A DNA stretch of 14,996 nt from Acidobacteriota bacterium (GTDB lineage Bacteria > Acidobacteriota > Blastocatellia > Pyrinomonadales > Pyrinomonadaceae). The stretch is taken from the NCBI GenBank assembly GCA_003222835.1, contig QHXE01000239.1, forward strand, positions 1 to 14,996. Reading direction: 5' to 3'. Numbering within the stretch: the first letter of the stretch is position 1; every line of letters starts with the position of its first letter. The notes beneath the pieces are model-generated. The model ran no database searches. It saw nothing but the letters and a program-made list of their open reading frames with translations, and was not told the origin of the DNA. The position numbers and the translations under genes are program-made. Shown piece after piece: positions 7,195 through 14,656 of this stretch.

Positions 7195-10100
7195 ATGGAA
7201 GTCTCGAGACGAACCTTCATCAAGACAACCTTGATTGGAGGTGCGGGTGTTAGTGTGTTCGGCTTCAGTCTGGCTCCGGTTTATGCGCAGACGCAGGGCT
7301 TGAAGATTGCACGTACGACCGAGACGCGCAGCACTTGTCCCTACTGCTCGGTTAGTTGTGGTGTGATCATTCACACCTTGGGCGACAAAGCCAAGAACGC
7401 GGTCCCGCAGGTTGTCCATATCGAAGGTGATCCCGATCATCCGATCAATCGCGGCACGCTTTGTCCAAAAGGTGCGTCGCTCCAACAGGACATCGTCAAC
7501 GATCGCCGCCTGCTGAAACCACAAGTGCGACGGCCGGGCTCGGATCATTGGGACGACATCTCGTGGGATGACGCGGTCAACGAGATCGCGCGCTGGACCA
7601 AGAAAACAAGAGACGAGACCTTCATCGATAAAGATAAGGGCGGCTTCACGGTTAATCGTCTGGAAACGATCGGTTGGATCGGCGGTTGCACTGACACCAA
7701 CGAACTGAATTTTCTCGCGGTTAAGACGATGCGCAGCCTGGGGCTCTGCTATTTCGAAACGCAGGCCCGGGTTTGACACGGTCCGACGGTCTCCAGTTTG
7801 GGGCCCACCTTCGGACGCGGCGCAATGACCAACGGCTGGATCGACATCAAGAACACCGACATGATGTTGATTATGGGCGGCAACCCAGCCGAGAACCACC
7901 CGTGTGGCTTCAAGTGGCCGATTGAAGCGAAGCTGCATCGTAACGCGAAAATGATTGTTGTCGATCCGCGCTTTACGCGGACGGCGACACAAGCCGATCT
8001 GTTTCTGCAAATTCGCGCCGGGAGCGACATCGCGTTTCTCGGCGGTCTAATCAACTACGCGATCCAAAATGATCGAATCGCAAAAGACTACCTGATCAAT
8101 TACACGAATGCCGCATTCGTCGTTAAAGATGGATTCAAACTGCCTGAGGATGGTTTGTTTTCGGGTTTCGATGCTGCCGCCACAACTTATGACAAGTCAA
8201 CGTGGAATTACCAAGAAGGCGGCAACCTTGGGCCGCAAACCGAAGCAACCACTAAACCCAACGCGCCAACCGCGGCAGCGACCACGACCACCGCCGCCAT
8301 GGCTGCGGCGAAGCCGCCATCAGCGCCGGCGCTGCCGCCAAATGTCGCCTACGATCTTTCGTTGCAGCATCCACGCTCAGTCTTTCAACTGCTGAAACAA
8401 CAATACTCGCGCTACACGCCCGAGATGGTCGAGCGCATTACCGGCATTCCAAAGGATCAATTTATTAAAGCCGCCGATCTGTTCACCTCAATTCGCAAAG
8501 ACGGGAATATGAAAAAGGCGGGCACGATCATTTATGCGGTCGGTTGGACACAGCACACTTCCGGGACGCAGATCATTCGCACCGCGGCGATCCTGCAATT
8601 GATTCTCGGTAACGTCGGACGCGCGGGTGGTGGCGTGAACGCGCTGCGCGGCCATTCGAACATTCAGGGCGCCACGGACATGGGCGGCGTGTTCGATATC
8701 TTTCCTGGTTATCTAAAAATTCCGGCTCCCACCGATGTTGACCTGGCCGCCTTTCTCAAGCGCACCACGCCGACACCATCAAAGCCAAACGAATGGGACT
8801 CGTACAACTACTGGTCCAACACGCCAAAGTTCATGGTGTCGTTTCTGAAATCGCTTTATGGCGACTCAGCCAAGAAAGAGAACGACTACAACTTTCATAA
8901 TCTGCCAAAGATTGACCGTAAGTTCTCGTGGACCGAAATGTGGGACGAGATGTACGCCGGCAAAGTTAAAGGCCTGTTTGCTTTCGGCATGAATGGTGTC
9001 GCGATCGGTCCCAACTCGCGGAAGAACATCGAGGCGTTGAAGAAAGCTGACTTCCTCGTTGTCTGTGATCTCTATCCCGAAGAAACTGCTGAATTCTGGC
9101 AGTCACCGGGCATCACGAAGGACGAGATGAAGAAAATTAATACGACCGTCTATCGTCTACCGGGCGCGGGCTTTGCCGAGAAGGACGGCACGTTTGTGAA
9201 TTCCGCGCGTTGGCTGCAATGGAAGTACGTGGCCGTTCCGCCTCCCGGAGACGCGAAAGTCGATCAGGAAATTCTCGCGCGCATCTTTTTGAAGGTGCGC
9301 GAGCTTTACAAATCGGAAGGCGGCAAGTTTCCTGATCCGATCCTGAATCTGACATGGGCTTACACGACACCACAGAACCCTTCGCTCGCGGAAGTCGCAA
9401 AGGAAATCAATGGCAAGGCGCTTGCTGATCTGACCGATGAAAAACTTTTCCCAGGCCAGACAATCAAAGCCGGACAACAACTGCCTGGCTTCGCGTGGTT
9501 GAAGGATGACGGCACCACCGCCTGCGGCAACTGGCTCTATTCAGGTTCCTGGACTGAAGCCGGGGCGCAAATGCAACGACGTGGCACGGACGATCCTTCG
9601 GGCTTGGGAATCTATCAAAACTGGGCGTGGTCCTGGCCGGCCAATCGCCGTGTGATGTACAACCGCGCCTCCTGCGATCCATCGGGCAAGCCTTGGGATA
9701 TGGAACGCCGGCAAGTCTGGTGGAACGAAGCCCAACAGAAATGGGTCGGTAACGATGTCCCCGATTTCAAAGCCGATTCGAAGCCGTCGGATCACATGGG
9801 CCCCTTCATCATGAATCCCGAAGGCGTCGGCCGCATCTTCGCACCCCTGGCCGCGTTTGCCGATGGACCTTTCCCGGAGCATTACGAACCGGTCGAGAGT
9901 CCGATCGCGAATCCACTGCATCCGAATCAGTCCAACAATCCCGTCGCGAAGAAATTCAAATCCGACTTGGATAAGCTCGGAACACCTGCCGAGGGATTCA
10001 ACGTGGTCTGCACAACCTATCGATTGACTGAGCACTATCACTATTGGACAAAGAACAATCCGATGAATGTGCAGCTCGTGCCGGAACCTTTCGTCGAAGT

Positions 10101-10398
10101 GCCTGCGAAGCTTGCTGACAAGATGGGAATTACCGGCGGCGAGAAAGTAAAAGTCACCAGCGCCCGCGGCCAGTACGTCGCTAAAGCGATGGTTACCAAA
10201 CGCATCAAGCCGATGATGATCGACGGCAAAGAAACGTTTCAAATAGGCATTCCAATTCATTGGGGTTATCGCGGCATTGCAGAAGACGCCGGCAAGACTT
10301 CGTTAATGATGGCCAATCAATTGTCGCCCGCGGCGATCGATCCGAATGCTTACACGCCGGAGTTCAAAGGTTTTCTGGTCAAGATCGAGAAGGCCTAG
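7195..10398 (+). CDS. fdnG: selenocysteine-containing respiratory formate dehydrogenase, alpha (catalytic) subunit
   Basis: Read through the in-frame TGA at 7774-7776, the protein has 1067 residues (E. coli FdnG/FdoG about 1015). It oxidises formate to CO2 at a bis-MGD Mo or W centre whose metal ligand is Sec194. Visible marks are a twin-arginine signal SRRTFIK (4-10) with cleavage near YAQ (30-32), the [4Fe-4S] cysteines C48, C51, C55 and C90 (the last in TLCPKG), and ARV-U-HGP with H195 after Sec, as in FdnG. Downstream come PTFGRGAMTN, GGNPAENHPCG and a C-terminal molybdopterin-dinucleotide-binding domain (YRLTEHYHYWTKNNP, then IHWGYRG). GGAGG (7185-7189) sets the start. Residues about 345-382 form a Thr/Ala/Pro-rich low-complexity insertion absent from E. 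coli FdnG, placed between SSWNY-like and LQHPR-like conserved blocks. The TGA is not a disabling mutation, because both flanks match the family and a SECIS element follows. fdoG is an equally good name. Confidence 0.96.
7774..7816 (+). promoter_or_regulatory. bacterial SECIS element directing selenocysteine at UGA 7774
   Basis: Numbering from the U of UGA as 1, G8-A13 (7781-7786) pair perfectly with 7811-7816, giving a six-base lower stem. After an internal loop, G15-G16 pair with C31-C32 (7804-7805), U17 (7790) is bulged, and C18-C21 pair with G27-G30 (7800-7803, including one U-G). The five-base loop A22-U26 places G at 23 and U at 24. A bulged U17 and loop G23-U24 are the SelB-recognised features of the E. 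coli fdhF hairpin, at identical distances from the UGA. The hairpin lies within the coding sequence, as in other bacteria. Confidence 0.92.
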
Positions 10399-10412
10399 AG
10401 AGAATGTGTTCA

Positions 10413-10564
10413 GTGCCGGAGGCACGAAATGTTCATAGAAACATCGGGACCGCTTAATTTTCTTCAGCCCATTTATGGGCTGGAGACCGCAGCGCATTAC
10501 ACTCCTACGGAGCTGAAGGTCAGTTCTGTCATCGTTGGCTATAAACATTTCGCCGCTACGCGGC
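10413..10564. repeat. REPIN-like inverted-repeat element between alpha and beta genes
   Basis: The ends are mirrored modules. On the left is the hairpin GTGCC-GGA-GGCAC (10413-10425) followed by GAAATGTTCATAG (10426-10438). On the right is CTATAAACATTTC (10539-10551) followed by the hairpin GCCGC-TAC-GCGGC (10552-10564). The internal 13-mers match as reverse complements except at one base. Inside lie a CAGCCCAT-TT-ATGGGCTG hairpin (10465-10482) and CTCC-TAC-GGAG (10502-10512). Paired hairpins in opposite orientation are the REPIN layout of REP sequences mobilised by RAYT transposases; no transposase is present. The element fills most of the 205-base gap and overlaps the false N-terminal extension of the beta gene. 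Confidence 0.7.
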
Positions 10565-10603
10565 TTCAATACGGCCGAGGTGCAATTGCATTCGGAGATT
10601 GTT

Positions 10604-11527
10604 ATGGCTAATCCAGAGACATTTCAGATTCAGGAAATCTCGGCCCATCCCGGAACGGTGCCGGGGAAGGGAACACAGCGCGCCGAAGAAGTCTGCAAGT
10701 ATATCGACGTGTCAACCTGCATCGGTTGCAAAGCCTGCGAAGTTGCCTGTGTCGAATGGAACGATCACCCGTTTCGCGAGACCACTTTCGACGACACGTA
10801 TCAGACGATGCCGACGACCGAGTGGAACTACTACAACTTGATCAAGTTTGCGGAGGATGAGCACGATGGCAATTTGATGTGGCTGATGCGCAAGGACCAG
10901 TGCATGCACTGCGAAGATCCCGGTTGCTTGCGAGCGTGTCCCGCGGACGGCGCGATCATCAAATACGAAAACGGCATCGTCGATTTTCAGCAGGACAATT
11001 GCATCGGCTGCGGTTACTGCATCTCCGGTTGTCCTTTCGACATTCCGAAATTCCATCCCAAGACAAAAAAAGTTTACAAGTGCACGCTGTGTTCAGATCG
11101 AGTAGGCCAGGGACTCGAGCCCGCGTGCATCAAGGCCTGCCCGACCGGATGCCTACACTTCGGCACCAAATCAGACATGGTGCAGATAGCCGGCTTGCGC
11201 GCGAAACAACTGCGCGAAGAATCCGGCTTCGCTGACGCAGGCGTTTACGATCCATCGTCGATCAAAGGCACGCACGTCATCTACGTGCTGCATGACATCA
11301 AGCGTCCGGAACGATATGGCCTGCCAGCGAATCCGATCATTCCTCCGAGTTATACGATCTGGAAATGGCTGGCAAAGCCGACGAGCCTGGTGGTGGCCGG
11401 CCTTGGGCTGCTCGCAGTCTTCTTTCACCGAGTTTCAGTGGGGCCAAAACTTCCGCAGCCGGAAGAGCCTCCGTTGGCTGAGAGTCAACCGGATACGATT
11501 GAAGCAAGACGAAAGGAAGAACCCTGA
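10604..11527 (+). CDS. fdnH: formate dehydrogenase beta subunit, four-cluster ferredoxin-like electron-transfer protein
   Basis: The protein has 307 residues (E. coli FdnH 294). It relays electrons from the catalytic subunit to the membrane cytochrome through four [4Fe-4S] clusters. The cysteine sets are C39-C42-C45-C49, C100-C103-C108-C112, C133-C136-C139-C143 and C160-C163-C175-C179, matching the FdnH/HybA family. A C-terminal hydrophobic helix (about 258-275) anchors it in the membrane, followed by a proline- and acid-rich tail. It has no signal of its own; in the family it is exported together with the Tat-bearing alpha subunit. The ATG at 10604 is preferred because GGAG sits at 10594-10597 and the upstream in-frame TTG (10535) would include the repeat element. 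Confidence 0.94.
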   Translation: MANPETFQIQEISAHPGTVPGKGTQRAEEVCKYIDVSTCIGCKACEVACVEWNDHPFRETTFDDTYQTMPTTEWNYYNLIKFAEDEHDGNLMWLMRKDQCMHCEDPGCLRACPADGAIIKYENGIVDFQQDNCIGCGYCISGCPFDIPKFHPKTKKVYKCTLCSDRVGQGLEPACIKACPTGCLHFGTKSDMVQIAGLRAKQLREESGFADAGVYDPSSIKGTHVIYVLHDIKRPERYGLPANPIIPPSYTIWKWLAKPTSLVVAGLGLLAVFFHRVSVGPKLPQPEEPPLAESQPDTIEARRKEEP

Positions 11528-11530
11528 CTC

Positions 11531-11601
11531 GTTTAGATGGCGGACTTGTCCTCCATTCCATTGCTAAATCTACGGGCAGCGGACAAGTCCGCTGTCTAAA
11601 C
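11531..11601. repeat. long inverted repeat (hairpin) between beta and gamma genes
   Basis: Arms of 21 bases at 11531-11551 and 11581-11601 are reverse complements at 19 of 21 positions, around a 29-base loop. Each begins or ends with GTTTAGA/TCTAAAC and contains GCGGACTTGTCC. The right side also holds a short self-palindrome, AGCGGACAAGTCCGCT (11578-11593). It lies 3 bases after the beta stop and 30 bases before the gamma start. There is no T-run, so it is better described as a REP- or MITE-like palindrome than as a terminator, though it could stabilise transcript ends. Confidence 0.75.
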
Positions 11602-11631
11602 AGGGATTAAGAATTCGGCGAAAGGAAGAAC

Positions 11632-12408
11632 ATGAGCACTGCGATTGACAAATTCGATGAAGGGATGCGGCGCCGGGCGGATCGCGTGGGCACGACAACG
11701 GTTCATCGTGGCGAGCTGCTACGCCATCCGGTTTACACGCGCCTGTTGCACTGGCTGGTAGCGATCGCTTTTGTCCTTTCCCTGTTGTCGGGCTTTGCGC
11801 TCTACTCGCCATGGCTCTTTCGTTTTCTGACTCCGATCTTCGGCGGTGGACCGATGGCTCGCTTCCTGCACCCGTGGTTCGGTCTGTTCTTCGATATTTT
11901 TTTCCTCTTTCAGTTTCTCAATTGGTTTGCGTCTATGGCCTGGACTGACGTCGACAGGCGTTGGCTGAACCGCATCAAGCAATACCTGACAAACGAGGAC
12001 AAAGTTGAGTCGGCCGAGGTCGGTTTTTTCAACGGCGGCCAGAAACTTTATTTCTGGTCCATTGTGCTGAGTGGCGTTCTCTTTCTCGTTACTGGATTGC
12101 TGTTGTGGTTCGACCACGTTGTGCCACGCTGGATCGTCGCAGTCAGTTATGTCGTCCATGATCTCGCAGCATTGCTGATGCTCGCGGGATTCATAATTCA
12201 CATTTATGAAGGCACGGCGGCGATGCCGGGAACTTTTCGCGCGATGACCAACGGTACGGTGACACGAAAGTGGGCGTGGACCCATCATCCCGCGTGGTAT
12301 CGCGATGTTACTGGACGCGATCCGCGCGAGGATTACGAGCGTGAGAAGCGGGGACAGGCTGAACGTCAAAGGGTGATCGAGGAACGCGAAAGAGAAGGAG
12401 AGTTTTGA
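11632..12408 (+). CDS. fdnI: formate dehydrogenase gamma subunit, di-haem cytochrome b556
   Basis: This 258-residue integral membrane protein (E. coli FdnI 217) takes electrons from the beta subunit and reduces quinone. There are four transmembrane helices at about 38-58, 82-102, 140-160 and 168-192. The haem b ligand candidates are H40 (RLLHW), H80 (FLHPW), H176 (VVHDL) and H190 (IIHIY). Their spacings (40 and 14) closely follow E. coli H18/H57 and H155/H169. It differs by a hydrophilic N-terminal extension of about 22 residues and a highly charged C-terminal tail (about 228-258, rich in Arg and Glu). AAAGGAAG (11621-11628) is the ribosome binding site. Together with the alpha and beta genes it completes the respiratory complex. 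Confidence 0.93.
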   Translation: MSTAIDKFDEGMRRRADRVGTTTVHRGELLRHPVYTRLLHWLVAIAFVLSLLSGFALYSPWLFRFLTPIFGGGPMARFLHPWFGLFFDIFFLFQFLNWFASMAWTDVDRRWLNRIKQYLTNEDKVESAEVGFFNGGQKLYFWSIVLSGVLFLVTGLLLWFDHVVPRWIVAVSYVVHDLAALLMLAGFIIHIYEGTAAMPGTFRAMTNGTVTRKWAWTHHPAWYRDVTGRDPREDYEREKRGQAERQRVIEEREREGEF

Positions 12409-12681
12409 ACCTGCGAAGCAGGTGAAAGCGTAGAGCCCTGGGGGCGTGAGCCCCACGAAGATGTTGCGAAGATCATTGAGTCCGCGAAGCGGACGACAGA
12501 ACTCGCGAATTCAAAAACGCGAGCGCTAGCCGAGAGATAGTCGCCTTAAATACGCCACATATTGGTCTTCGCCTGTTCTCGGCCTTCTTTAGCGGTCGCC
12601 CGTTTCACGGGCTTCGATGCTTATTGGTCCTTTCCCTGGGGCTCACGCCCAGGCTTTATGCTATCGCCTGCCTCCGCAGGC
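12409..12681. repeat. large composite inverted-repeat element with several hairpins, in the 311-base gap after the gamma gene
   Basis: The outer arms 12409-12457 and 12634-12681 are imperfect reverse complements. Both read roughly YCTGCG-A/G-AG-GCAGG, then GAWAGCRTARAGCC, then GGGCGTGAGCCCC. Each arm carries its own hairpins: ACCTGC-GAA-GCAGGT at 12409-12423, GCCTGC-CTCC-GCAGGC at 12666-12681, and GGGGC-GTGA-GCCCC type stems. A second mirrored pair sits inside: GTCCGC-GAA-GCGGAC (12480-12494) and GCCCGT-TTC-ACGGGC (12598-12612). The centre also has CTCGCG/CGCGAG. I see no coding sequence in this gap. Layout and size suggest a REPIN- or MITE-type non-autonomous element. It begins at the base after the gamma stop codon. 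Confidence 0.75.
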
Positions 12682-12719
12682 TAAAGCAGCACTAGCTGTT
12701 CCAGGAAGGAGTCGAAATC

Positions 12720-14525
12720 ATGCGTTCAAATCTGCGTTTCGTTTTCATGTTTCTTATTTTGCAAATCGCATTTTCAATCACCTGCGCCCAGGACAACGCC
12801 TCGAGTTCCACCGATCCGCTTGTGCGCGTGCTGGTGACGAAAGGTGTGCTGACGACTGAAGAGGCGCGGGCGATCACGGTGAACGCGTCACCTGCCGAAC
12901 AGCGTGATCGTTTGGCCACGCTGTTGCGCGACAAGGGTGTCATCTCCGCCGGCGAATTTGAAGCTGTGCGCACCGTTGCGCCAACTGAAAACGTCGCGCT
13001 CAAAACGATGAATGCCGATTACAGATCGAGCGCGCCGGAGAAACCAGCAGTGGCGCCGCAACCCAGCCCGCCCACCGTGATCGCGGCAGTCGCGCCCGTC
13101 CGACTGCTTGGCATCGACACACCGAAACGCGATGGATTAATCCCAGATATCAAACTCGGCACCGGCGCGCGCCTTAAGCTTTACGGTATTTTCAAGACGA
13201 GCCTCATTCACGATTCTTCATCGCCACAAGGAAACGATTTTCCGCTTCCTTTGCTGGCCGCCGATACTGGGCCAAACAACTCGCCCGAGTTTCATTTACG
13301 CGCGCGCGGACTACGCCTGGGGGCAAACTTCGAATGGCTTGATCCGGCGCCCAAGATTACGCTCACCGGCAAGATCGAGTTTGACTTCGAAGGTGACTTT
13401 ACCCGCGTGAACAACCGCAATATCTCTTCGATTCGTTCCAGCCAACCTTCGATTCGTTTGGCGTGGGTAAGAATCGATCGCCGTTTCAATGACAAGATGA
13501 GCGCCTTCGCACTCTTCGGCCAGGACTGGGCGCCGTTTGTTTCGTCCACGATGCCGAACATGATCGAGAATACAAACTTCGGCGGCTTGGGATATGGCGC
13601 TGCTTACACTCGCATACCGCAAGCGCGGTTTGGTTTTAATCACAAGTTCGGGGGCTCGCGCGATTTTCGATTTGGGCCAGAGTTTGCGATTGTGCTTCCG
13701 GCTTTCGGAGACTTGCCAACTGATGTCGCGAACCAACTGGCGTTCGGTGAACGACAAGGATCAGATTCACAGCAGCCCGGGATGCAGGGCCGAGCGGTAC
13801 TGCAATGGCAGCTTGATACCGCCGCCAACGTATCACCCGCGCAATTCATTGTAAGTTTCGAACACGCGCGCCGAAGAGCGATTGTGACTGCGGCAAATGT
13901 GCCGGCTGCGTTCAGGACCGCATTCCCCAGTGGAGCGGAGGTCGGTAGTAGCAGCAACGGCCTTTCAGTAGAAATGCAATTGCCGACGCATTTCGTCACC
14001 GTGGTCGGCAAGTACTACGACGGCTCTGATCTGCGATTCTTTTTTGCTGGGCAACTGCTCTCGAACTTCAATGATACCGCTGGTCTAACGGGCACCGCTA
14101 CGGCTACGTCGATTGACGGCGCCTCGACCGTGGTCTTTGGTCTTCTCAATGGAGCGCAAGTCGTCGCGCCGCAGAGACCCGTGCGCGGGCAAGGCGGATT
14201 CATTCAGTTTGGCTTTCCGCTCTCGCGCATTTTCAACGCCGATCCCAAGGGACGCAATGCCGGTTGGACCGCTTATATTTATTATGGAGACGATCAGGCA
14301 ACCGCACGGGATGCCCGACGGTTCGGCGCCCGCGGCGCGCGCAGCGATTTATTCTCGGGCAATATTCAATACAAATGGAATCAATGGGTGACCTTTGCCT
14401 ACGAACAAGGATATTATCGCACGCGTGCAGATAATCGCGCCGGGATATTGCCATTGTTTCGCGGAATTCCGAGCTTCACGACGCACAATATCCGATCGGA
14501 GTTCGCGGCAATCTTTACATTTTAG
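12720..14525 (+). CDS. outer-membrane porin-like beta-barrel protein with N-terminal tandem short-helix motifs
   Basis: The protein has 601 residues. A signal peptide (1-23, ending TCAQ) directs export. Two short related helical motifs follow, LVRVLVTKGVLTTEEARAI (34-52) and LATLLRDKGVISAGEFEAV (65-83), resembling SHOCT-like modules. A Pro/Ala-rich linker (about 104-128) leads to a long region of alternating polar and hydrophobic strands (about 148-601, starting GARLKLYGIFKTSLIHD) ending in AAIFTF with a terminal Phe. This fits a periplasmic helical or oligomerising segment followed by a porin barrel of the phosphate-selective/DcaP-like type; the exact family is uncertain. GAAGGAG (12705-12711) is a good ribosome binding site. 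Its place between the formate dehydrogenase genes and a MobB-like gene suggests, without proving, a channel for formate or another oxyanion such as molybdate. Confidence 0.75.
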   Translation: MRSNLRFVFMFLILQIAFSITCAQDNASSSTDPLVRVLVTKGVLTTEEARAITVNASPAEQRDRLATLLRDKGVISAGEFEAVRTVAPTENVALKTMNADYRSSAPEKPAVAPQPSPPTVIAAVAPVRLLGIDTPKRDGLIPDIKLGTGARLKLYGIFKTSLIHDSSSPQGNDFPLPLLAADTGPNNSPEFHLRARGLRLGANFEWLDPAPKITLTGKIEFDFEGDFTRVNNRNISSIRSSQPSIRLAWVRIDRRFNDKMSAFALFGQDWAPFVSSTMPNMIENTNFGGLGYGAAYTRIPQARFGFNHKFGGSRDFRFGPEFAIVLPAFGDLPTDVANQLAFGERQGSDSQQPGMQGRAVLQWQLDTAANVSPAQFIVSFEHARRRAIVTAANVPAAFRTAFPSGAEVGSSSNGLSVEMQLPTHFVTVVGKYYDGSDLRFFFAGQLLSNFNDTAGLTGTATATSIDGASTVVFGLLNGAQVVAPQRPVRGQGGFIQFGFPLSRIFNADPKGRNAGWTAYIYYGDDQATARDARRFGARGARSDLFSGNIQYKWNQWVTFAYEQGYYRTRADNRAGILPLFRGIPSFTTHNIRSEFAAIFTF

Positions 14526-14532
14526 GTCCGTA

Positions 14533-14642
14533 TCAGAACCGCGAGCGGTAGCGAGCGGATCATAGAGTCATGATCCTAATTTGAATGTAGGGCTGATCGT
14601 AAGTTGAGTATAACCTTCGGTCGCTACTGCTCGCGGTTCTGA
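14533..14642. repeat. inverted-repeat element between the porin and mobB-like genes
   Basis: The arms at about 14533-14560 and 14615-14642 are near-perfect reverse complements. Both read TCAGAACCGCGAGC, then G or A, then GTAGCGA, with mismatches accumulating inward. The intervening 54 bases contain a smaller ATCATAGAGTCATGAT palindrome (14559-14574). It starts 7 bases after the porin stop and ends 14 bases before the next ATG. It is a fourth sequence family, distinct from the elements in the three preceding gaps. No transposase or target duplication was recognised. Confidence 0.75.
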
Positions 14643-14656
14643 CACCAGATTACCTG

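Noticed and set aside
7774..7776. Premature stop making the formate dehydrogenase alpha gene a pseudogene
   Set aside because: The stop is a TGA at the exact Sec position of the family, the frame is intact on both sides, and a SECIS hairpin follows.
7174..8010. Minus-strand open frame of 278 codons spanning the Sec site
   Set aside because: It lies antisense to conserved FdnG sequence and has no family features.
9541..10260. Long minus-strand open frame (239 codons) opposite the alpha gene
   Set aside because: It is a shadow of the well-conserved plus-strand coding sequence, with no recognisable domain and no ribosome binding site.
10413..10564. CRISPR array in the repeat-rich gap
   Set aside because: The repeats are inverted hairpin modules with no regular direct repeats and spacers.
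10535..10603. Upstream TTG start extending the beta subunit by 23 residues
   Set aside because: The extension is translated from the inverted-repeat element and lacks a ribosome binding site; ATG 10604 has GGAG six bases upstream.
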